13,583 nucleotides of DNA from Chromatiales bacterium (GTDB lineage Bacteria; Pseudomonadota; Gammaproteobacteria; UBA6429; Thiohalophilaceae): NCBI GenBank assembly GCA_027001895.1, contig JALTLP010000236.1:1-13583 (forward strand), in the 5' to 3' direction. Within the stretch, counting starts at the first letter, position 1, and the number at the start of each line of letters is the position of its first letter. This document shows, piece by piece, positions 7,586 to 13,583 of the stretch. The position numbers and the translations under genes are program-made. The notes below the pieces were generated by a model. It saw nothing but the letters and a program-made list of their open reading frames with translations, searched no databases and was not told the origin of the DNA.

Positions 7586-7935
7586 AGTAATAACTCGATA
7601 TTATGCGTTGCCTGTATTGTATTTAAAAAGTCATCAAAAGGACAGAAACTAGCAGAGCAGACAAGCTTAGAATTTTGCCTGTTATGCTGGATTCTGCGTC
7701 ATTTCCACTGGTATTCATTTAAATATTCTGGTTAAATTATAACCAATTGTATTGCTTATGACTTTAACTTCCCCCAGTTAAAATATCAATAAATACAACC
7801 AGATAGCAAGAAGCACCTGTTTCCTGCCTGTCGGTTGTTGCTGTGTGGGGTTTATTGTTGTGATTTTTAGTCTTAATTTGGCATTCGCTCAAAGTAGTTT
7901 CTGTTTTAACGGGTTTTGCCTGTATCACTCACTGT
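7586..7935. other. 350-bp intergenic region with two small palindromes
   Basis: No convincing gene is present. This region must hold the promoters for the divergent GT2 (-) and GGDEF (+) genes, but I cannot assign hexamers with confidence. The notable structures are GGTTA-N5-TAACC at 7730-7744 and TTTAACT-N6-AGTTAAA at 7763-7782. Confidence 0.5.
7763..7782. repeat. 7-bp perfect inverted repeat, possible operator
   Basis: TTTAACT (7763-7769) and AGTTAAA (7776-7782) flank a six-base spacer. The site sits 18 bp from another small palindrome (7730-7744). Neither is followed by a T-run, so a regulator site is more likely than a terminator. Confidence 0.35.
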
Positions 7936-9147
7936 GTGGGCGTTGTTGTGTTTGAGCATTCTCACACCCAGGGCATCGGTTTGCGTGTAAGCGTTGGCTT
8001 TCTTGTTGTGGTTATCTTTATGGTCACCATGATGGTGGTCGGCCTGAATTATATTGCCACTGTGAACAGCCAGATGAAACAGGTTGTTGAAACAAACAAT
8101 GTAAAAATAGCATTGGCAGAAATTATGATGCAGGCATTGCACGAACGCGCCCTGAGTATGCACAGCATAACCATACTCGAAGATCCATTTGCGCGGGATG
8201 ATGAATATATGCGCTTTAGCCGCATCGGCAGTGAATATTATAAAGCACGTAAAGAACTTGAAGCGCGTATCAGTACCCCGGAAGAACTGTCGATACTGGT
8301 TGCTATTCGTGAACTGACCCGTCAGACACAACCCGATGTGCAAACCGTTGTTGAGCTTGGATTACGCGATAATAAATCTGTTACAAACAAAGCAAAAATT
8401 TTCGATAAAATTCGCACTATTGCAATCCCAAAACAGCGCCTGATTATAGAACAGGTTAAAAAGCTGGTGACGCTGCAAAAAGCTCAGGCAAACACTGCTT
8501 TACAGGCTGCCCAGTCTGCTTATACCAATGCCAGAAATCTAATGGTTTTGCTCGGCGGCCTGGCAACCTTGCTGGTAATTCTTATTTCAATGATTGTCAC
8601 TCGCCGGGTGACGAATCAGGCACATCAACTAGTACAACAGGCTCTGCATGATGAACTTACGGGGCTTGCTAACCGCAACCTGTTTACAGACCGTTTAAAA
8701 AAGGCTGTAATGCGGGGACAACGAAATGCAGCACCGTTTTCAATTATTTTAATTGATTTAAACCGATTTAAAATGGTCAACGATAAGCTTGGCCATCAGG
8801 TGGGTGATCTTTTATTAAAGGAAGTAGCCCGGCGTTTAAAGCAGTGTGTCCGTAAGGTGGATACCGTGGCACGTTTAGGCGGTGACGAATTTGTTATTAT
8901 CCTTGAACCGCTGGCACCACAAAATGTACAACAACTGGTTGATAAACTCACAGTCGTTATTGCCAAACCCTTCCTGCTTGCCGGCCAGGAAATCAGCGTG
9001 GGTTCCAGTCTGGGAATTGCCACATACCCGAATCACGGTCAGGATTGCATGACGTTAATTAAACGTGCCGATGCTGCAATGTATGAAGCCAAGCGGAATA
9101 GCATCCCTTATCAGTATTACGATACTGATGTTGTACAACAAAAATAA
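7936..9147 (+). CDS. Membrane-bound diguanylate cyclase (GGDEF)
   Basis: The protein should make cyclic di-GMP from two GTP. From GTG at 7936 it has 403 residues: a membrane helix at about 17-38, a periplasmic helical domain at about 40-200 resembling four-helix-bundle chemoreceptor-type sensors, a second membrane helix at about 201-221, and a GGDEF domain at about 235-395. The active site GGDEF (315-319) is intact. RKVD (306-309), five residues ahead of it, is the RxxD inhibitory site, so product feedback is expected. There is no EAL domain. The start is uncertain: GTG 7936 has no Shine-Dalgarno, whereas TTG at 7981 has AGGG seven bases ahead and would begin right before the first membrane helix. 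The gene converges on the M48 gene 21 bp downstream. Confidence 0.93.
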   Translation: MGVVVFEHSHTQGIGLRVSVGFLVVVIFMVTMMVVGLNYIATVNSQMKQVVETNNVKIALAEIMMQALHERALSMHSITILEDPFARDDEYMRFSRIGSEYYKARKELEARISTPEELSILVAIRELTRQTQPDVQTVVELGLRDNKSVTNKAKIFDKIRTIAIPKQRLIIEQVKKLVTLQKAQANTALQAAQSAYTNARNLMVLLGGLATLLVILISMIVTRRVTNQAHQLVQQALHDELTGLANRNLFTDRLKKAVMRGQRNAAPFSIILIDLNRFKMVNDKLGHQVGDLLLKEVARRLKQCVRKVDTVARLGGDEFVIILEPLAPQNVQQLVDKLTVVIAKPFLLAGQEISVGSSLGIATYPNHGQDCMTLIKRADAAMYEAKRNSIPYQYYDTDVVQQK

Positions 9148-9168
9148 CCCAGGCTATGAATGTGTAGT

Positions 9169-11085
9169 TTATTCTATGAATAATGGCATTGGGCAATCAA
9201 GTGTGTTTGCTATCGCGCGCATCAGTTCTTTTTCAAACGGAGAATATTCCTTATCCTGTGTCATGCAGGCTAGACAGGCTTTTAATACCTGAGGTTTTAA
9301 TAACGGTTTAAGTTGTGCAAGTGCATCCGTTGCCCGGTCAAGGTTTTCAACCGTGAGCTTGTTCTGCTCAACCATTGTCAGATTTTTAATATCCAGTTGC
9401 GCTAATGCTGCGTTAAAGTTATCGACCATTTGTTGCTTGTTGTTACTGCTGCCATCGGCAATCAGGCTCAGTAATAACTCAAGGTGAGGTCGAGCGGCAG
9501 CCAAAGAAATAGTTTTGTTTCTAACCTTGTTTACCAGCCCAAAGTGTAAGTCCAGTTGGCGGAAAACAATTTTTTGCAGAGCCCATTCAAAAATATCAAT
9601 TTTATTGTCTGCTTTTATCAGGGTGGTTAAGTTGTTTCTGAACTGAGTATATTGTTTTGCCGACAGCTGTCGCAAGCCGGGCAGTGTCATATCAATAAGT
9701 GGCAGACGGAACTGAATTTGTAATGACGACATGGATGCAAAGACTTTATCGCATAATGCAATCATACCTTTATCAGAAAACTTCTTTAGGTGCTGAAATT
9801 GTTTTTCCTGTACAACAATATCGGCACTCAGCACCAGGCAGAAAATAATTGCACGCGCACCAAAGGGTTCGTGTGCAGCTTGTTTTAAATTTTCAGGTAA
9901 CTGTTCAATAAGATTTTTTGCATAGTTAATCTGTTCCAGGCTGGCTTGCCCGATATGATCCATAAGCTGATTGCTTAATATTTCGTTTGCAACGACTGCA
10001 CCGGCCACAGCTTTTTTAAATTTATCTGCCTGTGCTGTCTGGGGTTGTTCACTTATGGTTTCGTCAACTTCTTCAGTAACCGGTGTAAACTTTCCATCCC
10101 AGCCTGGCTCGATGCGTTTAATCCGTACTTCGAGTGGTGGGTGAGTTGCTAATAGCGAGCCAAACAAAGTGCTGACACCATTGCTGAAATAGGCGTGGCT
10201 CATGGTGGGCGCTGCGGGGGTTTCCAGTTTAGAACCGGCAGCATAACCACCAATTTTTTTTAATGCACCGGCAATACCAAGATTGTTGCGGGTAAACTGC
10301 ACGGCAGAAGCATCGGCTAAAAATTCACGCTGTCGGCTGACCGAGGCTTTTATTAAGTTGCCAAAAAATGTGCCCGCATAACCGATAACAATAAGACCCA
10401 AACCAAGGGCAACAATGCCGCCTCCATTTTTATTACTACTCCCCCGTCCGGATGAGCGCAACATGTAGTAACCGATAATACCTAACAACAAAATACCATG
10501 CAGGATCGCAATCAGGCGGATATTTAAGCGCATATCACCGTTTAAAATATGGCTGAATTCGTGGGCGATAACCCCTTGTAGTTCATCGCGTGATAAAAAG
10601 CGAATCGTACCGCGGGTAACACCAATAACCGCATCGCCAGTCGTATAACCAGCCGCAAAGGCATTAATACCTTCTTCATCCAGAATATAAACAGGGGGAA
10701 CCGGACTGCCAGAGGCTATTGCCATTTCTTCAACAACGTTTAAAACCTTGCGCTCGTGTAAGTCCTGAGTGCTGTGGTTAATCAGCTGGCCACCTAAAGA
10801 TTCAGCAACAACCTGGCCACCACCGGATAAGGCCATTGTTTTATAAGCACTGCCACCAAGTATCACGGTGATAACGATGGCGCTAATGGTAAAAAACATC
10901 TCCCAGTTAAATTGGGTTGCAATATTTCCGGCAGAAAGTGGCTGAGTGTCTGCATTAAGATAGCCAAGCACAAACATTGCGAACAGATTGGTAATGATAA
11001 TAAGGCTGATAACAGCCAGAGAAAAAAATACCACCAGCCGCCGGGTGGTACGGCGGGCTTTATCCTGTGACTGAAAAAAATTCAT
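9169..11085 (-). CDS. M48-family (HtpX-like) membrane zinc metalloprotease with long C-terminal extension
   Basis: The catalytic motif HEFSH at 175-179 supplies two zinc-binding histidines and the catalytic Glu176; REFLAD gives the third ligand, Glu254. Four hydrophobic segments at about 17-42, 62-80, 190-209 and 222-245 match the HtpX-like layout, with the active site facing the cytoplasm. THPPLEVRI (314-322) is the usual M48 end motif. HtpX itself stops near 290-300 residues, but this protein has 638. Residues about 330-638 are a soluble, helix- and leucine-rich extension in which I recognise no domain. Paralogues of this larger size often lie beside lemA, as here: lemA ends 35 bp upstream. 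No Shine-Dalgarno precedes the ATG, so translation may be coupled to lemA. A role in membrane-protein quality control is inferred. Confidence 0.92.
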   Translation of the reverse strand: MNFFQSQDKARRTTRRLVVFFSLAVISLIIITNLFAMFVLGYLNADTQPLSAGNIATQFNWEMFFTISAIVITVILGGSAYKTMALSGGGQVVAESLGGQLINHSTQDLHERKVLNVVEEMAIASGSPVPPVYILDEEGINAFAAGYTTGDAVIGVTRGTIRFLSRDELQGVIAHEFSHILNGDMRLNIRLIAILHGILLLGIIGYYMLRSSGRGSSNKNGGGIVALGLGLIVIGYAGTFFGNLIKASVSRQREFLADASAVQFTRNNLGIAGALKKIGGYAAGSKLETPAAPTMSHAYFSNGVSTLFGSLLATHPPLEVRIKRIEPGWDGKFTPVTEEVDETISEQPQTAQADKFKKAVAGAVVANEILSNQLMDHIGQASLEQINYAKNLIEQLPENLKQAAHEPFGARAIIFCLVLSADIVVQEKQFQHLKKFSDKGMIALCDKVFASMSSLQIQFRLPLIDMTLPGLRQLSAKQYTQFRNNLTTLIKADNKIDIFEWALQKIVFRQLDLHFGLVNKVRNKTISLAAARPHLELLLSLIADGSSNNKQQMVDNFNAALAQLDIKNLTMVEQNKLTVENLDRATDALAQLKPLLKPQVLKACLACMTQDKEYSPFEKELMRAIANTLDCPMPLFIE

Positions 11086-11120
11086 AAGGCAAAAAAGTAA
11101 CTTATTTTAAAAGCCGTTTA

Positions 11121-11717
11121 TTAAAACGAAACTTTGGGGGCGGCCTGAATTTCTTTCGAGTCTTCAAACTCCAGCAGTGTTGCGTCTTTGCCATGACCAA
11201 AGGCATTGGCAAAAACAACCTGAGGGAAACTTTGTTTATAGGTATTGTATTCCATGACCTGGTCGTTAAATGCCTGCCGTGCAAAACCGACCTTATTTTC
11301 TGTCGAAATCAGTTCTTCGCTAAGTTGCATCATATTCTGATTAGCTTTTAAATCCGGGTAAGCTTCCATTACCATATTAAATTTACTCATTGCACCTGCC
11401 AACGCACCTTCGGAGCCCGCCAGGGCACCCATTGCTTCGGCATTGCCCGGATTAGCTGCAGCAGCCGCCAGGCCATTGTCAGCGGCATTTCGTGCTGCAA
11501 TAACCGCTTCGAGTGTTTCCCGTTCATGCTTCATATAGCCTTTGGCTGTTTCAATTAAATTGGGAATTAAATCATAACGTCGTTTAAGTTGTACTTCGAT
11601 TTGTGCAAAGGCATTTTTGTAGCGGTTACGTAAAGCAACAAGCTGGTTATAAATTGAGATAACATAGAAAACAAGAATGGCAATAATAACCAGAAAAACG
11701 ATTAATGTTGTACTCAT
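11121..11717 (-). CDS. lemA: LemA family protein
   Basis: The 198-residue product begins with a membrane anchor at about 4-23 (LIVFLVIIAILVFYVISIYN), then has the LemA signature: RNRYKNAFAQIEVQLKRRYDLIPNL, followed by long amphipathic helices and an FNDQVMEYN segment near residue 152. Family proteins are about 185-200 residues with the bulk outside a single membrane helix. Their biochemical function is not established, though they recur next to M48 proteases, as in this window. GGAGAGGG lies six bases before the ATG, an excellent ribosome binding site. It probably starts a two-gene lemA-M48 transcript. The upstream hydrolase gene is 83 bp away on the same strand and may or may not share it. 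Confidence 0.95.
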   Translation of the reverse strand: MSTTLIVFLVIIAILVFYVISIYNQLVALRNRYKNAFAQIEVQLKRRYDLIPNLIETAKGYMKHERETLEAVIAARNAADNGLAAAAANPGNAEAMGALAGSEGALAGAMSKFNMVMEAYPDLKANQNMMQLSEELISTENKVGFARQAFNDQVMEYNTYKQSFPQVVFANAFGHGKDATLLEFEDSKEIQAAPKVSF

Positions 11718-11800
11718 AAGAACCCTCTCCAGGCGATGTGTGATGGATTAATTGTAACAGTAAAATCAGCTATTAAATGCTTTTTTGTCGCATGTTGTCG

Positions 11801-12709
11801 TCAATTTTCATTCGTATCTTGCCACCAGTCGGCAATCACTTTGCCTACTGCCGGGTTAACCATGTAACCGTAAGAACGATGACAGTTTAAACCTTTTTCA
11901 TTATGGAAAAAATTGTAAATACCGTGGCAATGATCTTCTATCGATTCAACCAGCCCGAGTTGCTTCATTTCTGCAAAGTCATGTGCAAAACTGTGGTTGA
12001 GTGAGGTCAGATCACCAGTCGACGATATATTGATCCAGCGCTGAATATTAGTCGGGTATTTTTTTTTGCCGCTGTAGTTGTTGCCAACCAGTCGCTTTCG
12101 CACGTAACGCATACCCAATGGGCTGCCAAGGGTCAGCAGTATATCAACCTTACCGGGATGGTGCTCAAGGTGTGATAGCTCCCATAAAGTATCGTAGGCA
12201 ATAATTGAGCCCATGCTGTGGCCGATAAGCAGGACTTTTTCATTGTTACCCAGTATGGGGCGCAGCTCTTTTTTAAGTACTTCGCGTACATTACAGCCAA
12301 TATTATGCTCGTTCTGAAAGTATTGACGGGTTTCCTCCGAGGTAGATTTTAAAGCACCGGATAGAAACCGCAGCACAAAAGGAAACAGGTCTACGAAATG
12401 ATAAAACATAAGGTGTAACTTGCGGTGATGTGCCAAGGCTTCACGAATATCATCGTTTGTTGGGCCATGCTGATTCATCAGTGCATCTATCCACGGTATG
12501 TCACGATGAATATCTTTCTGCCTCTGGTAGTACAGGTAGTTCCAGGCAGCCAGTTTAAAGATCTCTTTACGCTGGCTGAGTGATGCCAGTTGCTCAGGTT
12601 CAGCCCGGCGAACGCCTTCCAGCAAGGTGCGCCAAAGCATGTTCAGGTGCTGCAGGGGAGGCGGTTTTGGGTTTTTACCCGGCACAAAGATGATATGTTG
12701 ACGAGGCAT
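11801..12709 (-). CDS. Alpha/beta-hydrolase-fold protein, putative lipase or esterase
   Basis: The nucleophile elbow is GHSMGS at 163-168, predicting Ser165. HIIFVPGKNP near the N-terminus is the first strand and oxyanion region. Asp233 (SSTGDLTS) and His277 (NCHRSYGYMVNP) are the best candidates for the other triad members. About 140 helical residues sit between the first strand and the elbow, an unusually large insertion that includes an aromatic patch (YHFVDLFPFVLRFL, 103-116). There is no signal peptide, so it is probably cytosolic or membrane-associated. Its overall look recalls PGAP1-like or phospholipase-type hydrolases. Substrate unknown. GAGAGGAAACA precedes the ATG at 12709. Upstream lie a promoter and the terminator of the small gene. 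Confidence 0.85.
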   Translation of the reverse strand: MPRQHIIFVPGKNPKPPPLQHLNMLWRTLLEGVRRAEPEQLASLSQRKEIFKLAAWNYLYYQRQKDIHRDIPWIDALMNQHGPTNDDIREALAHHRKLHLMFYHFVDLFPFVLRFLSGALKSTSEETRQYFQNEHNIGCNVREVLKKELRPILGNNEKVLLIGHSMGSIIAYDTLWELSHLEHHPGKVDILLTLGSPLGMRYVRKRLVGNNYSGKKKYPTNIQRWINISSTGDLTSLNHSFAHDFAEMKQLGLVESIEDHCHGIYNFFHNEKGLNCHRSYGYMVNPAVGKVIADWWQDTNEN

Positions 12710-12744
12710 TGTTTCCTCTCGGTATTAGCCTGATTACCTTTAAG

Positions 12745-12773
12745 TATATACTCTGCTAAATTTTAAATGTCCA
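12745..12773 (-). promoter_or_regulatory. Candidate promoter of the alpha/beta-hydrolase gene
   Basis: On the minus strand TGGACA (12773-12768) is followed after 17 bp by TATATA (12750-12745); TATACT at 12748-12743 is an alternative -10. It stands between the small-gene terminator and the hydrolase ribosome binding site. Confidence 0.45.
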
Positions 12774-12806
12774 AAAAAAAACCGGTTCAAATTGAACCGG
12801 TTTTTT
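12773..12806 (-). terminator. Terminator of the 52-residue protein gene
   Basis: A perfect palindrome has arms 12776-12790 and 12792-12806 (core ACCGGTTCAA / TTGAACCGGT). On the minus strand it is followed by nine T (12781-12773). It lies 16 bp past the stop of the small gene. The T-run on the other strand means it could also act on plus-strand transcripts. Confidence 0.92.
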
Positions 12807-12822
12807 ATACCTTGATTAAAGC

Positions 12823-12981
12823 TTAAGGCTTTTTAGGTGTTTGGTACGGTACTTCTTTCTGAAAGCTTTTCCATTCAGTTGTATAACCAATAACAAACTG
12901 TCCAGGAACCACTTCTTTCTGTGTAGTTGTTACATACTCTGTTACGCCTGTTGGTACCTTAGGTCTGCAAAATTCAGCCAT
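12823..12981 (-). CDS. 52-residue protein of unknown function with an internal duplication
   Basis: I do not recognise this protein. GAGGAG lies eight bases before the ATG at 12981, a textbook ribosome binding site. The frame runs 52 codons to TAA and is followed at once by a strong terminator. A near-consensus -10 lies about 80 bp upstream. It begins MAEFCRPKVPTGV and ends QTPKKP, with one cysteine (Cys5), seven aromatic residues, no membrane helix and no signal peptide. Two segments align: TEYVTTTQKEVVPGQ (14-28) and TEWKSFQKEVPYQ (35-47), sharing TE-aromatic, QKEV and P-x-Q. An 11-base identity (12911-12921 and 12851-12861) lies exactly 60 bp apart. It seems to be an independent, possibly well-expressed unit; structural or binding roles are only guesses. 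The neighbouring HIT and hydrolase genes give no clear clue. Confidence 0.85.
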   Translation of the reverse strand: MAEFCRPKVPTGVTEYVTTTQKEVVPGQFVIGYTTEWKSFQKEVPYQTPKKP

Positions 12982-13011
12982 GATCAAAACTCCTCAACTA
13001 TTTAATTTATG

Positions 13012-13053
13012 TTAACGGGAGGATTAAACAACGATGTCAGCCCCTCCCACTTA
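13012..13053 (-). promoter_or_regulatory. Leader hairpin of the 52-residue protein gene
   Basis: In the minus-strand leader GGGAGG (13048-13043) can pair with CCTCCC (13022-13017). Two G-U pairs and an A-U pair extend the stem to about nine base pairs, around a 20-nt loop. CCTC in the right arm could instead pair with the GAGG of the ribosome binding site at 12995-12990. No known riboswitch class is recognised. Confidence 0.4.
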
Positions 13054-13063
13054 AACTGACGGT

Positions 13064-13069
13064 ATTATA
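13064..13069 (-). promoter_or_regulatory. -10 box for the 52-residue protein gene
   Basis: A perfect TATAAT on the minus strand (13069-13064) lies just after the stop codon of the HIT gene. No good -35 hexamer is visible 16-18 bp upstream, where the end of the HIT coding sequence lies. A start near 13057 would give a leader of about 75 nt. Confidence 0.45.
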
Positions 13070-13075
13070 CTCTAT

Positions 13076-13486
13076 CTAGCGCGTGTAATGCGCCTTTTTC
13101 GGTATCACATGCCTTACCCCACCCTGGGGATTCTCAACATCGCCCTTGTAACGGGGGATGATGTGAATATGCACATGAAAAATACTCTGACCGGCCTCCG
13201 GCCCAATATTGACACCAATATTATAAGCATCGGGCTTAAATTCTGCATCAATTAGGGTTTTTTCCTTATTTATCAAAGCCATACAAGCTGCAACTTCATC
13301 CTCTGTCAGCTCAAAAAAACTCGCGACATGGCGCTTTGGTATCACTAAAGTGTGTCCGGGGCTGACTCCATACGAGTCACGCGCGCTGTAGGCAAGTTCG
13401 TGATCGAGCGATTTACCCTTGGCATCGGTGCAAAATAAACACGGATTATTTGGATCTCGTTTTTTCCTGTTTTGTTCGTCTGACAA
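13076..13486 (-). CDS. HIT-family nucleotide hydrolase or transferase
   Basis: The histidine triad HVHIHIIPRY (His104, His106, His108 from this start) is the nucleotide-phosphate-binding active site of HIT proteins, and SPGHTLVIPKRH is the family's central strand. An N-terminal CLFC pair (Cys16, Cys19) may help bind zinc, as in many CxFC-type members. Such proteins cleave AMP-linked or dinucleoside polyphosphate substrates in the cytosol; this one is unassigned among Hint, Fhit and related groups. I chose TTG at 13486 because AAAGG lies seven bases upstream and the 136-residue product has normal length. TTG at 13525 would add 13 residues without a Shine-Dalgarno, and an in-frame TGA lies shortly before it. 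No ATG is available. The start is therefore tentative. Confidence 0.9.
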   Translation of the reverse strand: MSDEQNRKKRDPNNPCLFCTDAKGKSLDHELAYSARDSYGVSPGHTLVIPKRHVASFFELTEDEVAACMALINKEKTLIDAEFKPDAYNIGVNIGPEAGQSIFHVHIHIIPRYKGDVENPQGGVRHVIPKKAHYTR

Positions 13487-13583
13487 GATTAAACCTTTAA
13501 AATAATTCTGCTTCGATTCCCGCAATCTAACAACAGAGAATTTTCACATTTTTTTAAATAAAAATATAATAAATAGTTAGCAC

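Noticed and set aside
7906..8343. 145-codon minus-strand frame
   Set aside because: It is antisense to the sensor part of the diguanylate cyclase, is His/Asn-rich and repetitive, and has no family resemblance.
12776..12806. Palindrome read as an operator for the hydrolase gene
   Set aside because: Its position 16 bp after the small gene's stop and the nine-T run fit a terminator far better.
13487..13525. TTG at 13525 as start of the HIT gene
   Set aside because: It has no Shine-Dalgarno, whereas TTG 13486 has AAAGG at seven bases. It is kept as an alternative only.

Overview
The window reads as chromosomal DNA of a free-living or symbiotic gammaproteobacterium, moderately AT-rich by eye. 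The main clue is a stand-alone ATP sulfurylase (Sat) of the roughly 400-residue type that sulfur-oxidising gammaproteobacteria use to make ATP from APS. A hybrid peroxiredoxin-glutaredoxin next to oxyR, a membrane diguanylate cyclase and a LemA/M48 pair also fit. No aprAB, dsr or other sulfur genes are in view, so the sulfur-oxidiser reading is an inference. I see no tRNA, rRNA, insertion sequence, phage gene or CRISPR array.

Layout. 1-1948 (-): a membrane sensor histidine kinase cut by the left edge just where a receiver domain would start. 2078-4134: an oxidative-stress module, with peroxiredoxin-glutaredoxin (-) and oxyR (+) transcribed divergently. The control region between them holds an OxyR-like site over the peroxiredoxin promoter, a 10-bp inverted repeat, and two tandem copies of a REP/MITE-like palindromic element. 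4351-5535 (+): sat, preceded by repeated AGTTGGCAT boxes and closed by a strong terminator. 5650-7585: two convergent glycosyltransferases (GT4 +, GT2 -), probably for surface polysaccharide or LPS core. 7936-9147 (+): a membrane-bound GGDEF protein with intact active and inhibitory sites. 9169-12709 (-): an alpha/beta hydrolase, lemA and an M48 (HtpX-like) metalloprotease with a long C-terminal extension, all on one strand. 12823-12981 (-): a 52-residue protein gene that I do not recognise, with its own ribosome binding site, structured leader and terminator. 13076-13486 (-): a HIT-family protein.

How the parts work together. The oxidative-stress module is the clearest functional unit: OxyR keeps both redox cysteines and probably controls the divergent peroxidase. 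LemA and M48 lie 35 bp apart and are probably co-transcribed. The remaining genes are mostly single units separated by terminators or by convergent ends.

No dramatic new multi-gene system is evident. The best candidates for something undescribed are the 52-residue protein, which is built from two copies of a TE-aromatic...QKEV...P-x-Q motif, and its leader, which could form alternative structures. Next come the M48 C-terminal extension and the repeat-laden oxyR leader. Several starts (GT2, GGDEF, HIT) are non-ATG and were judged from context.
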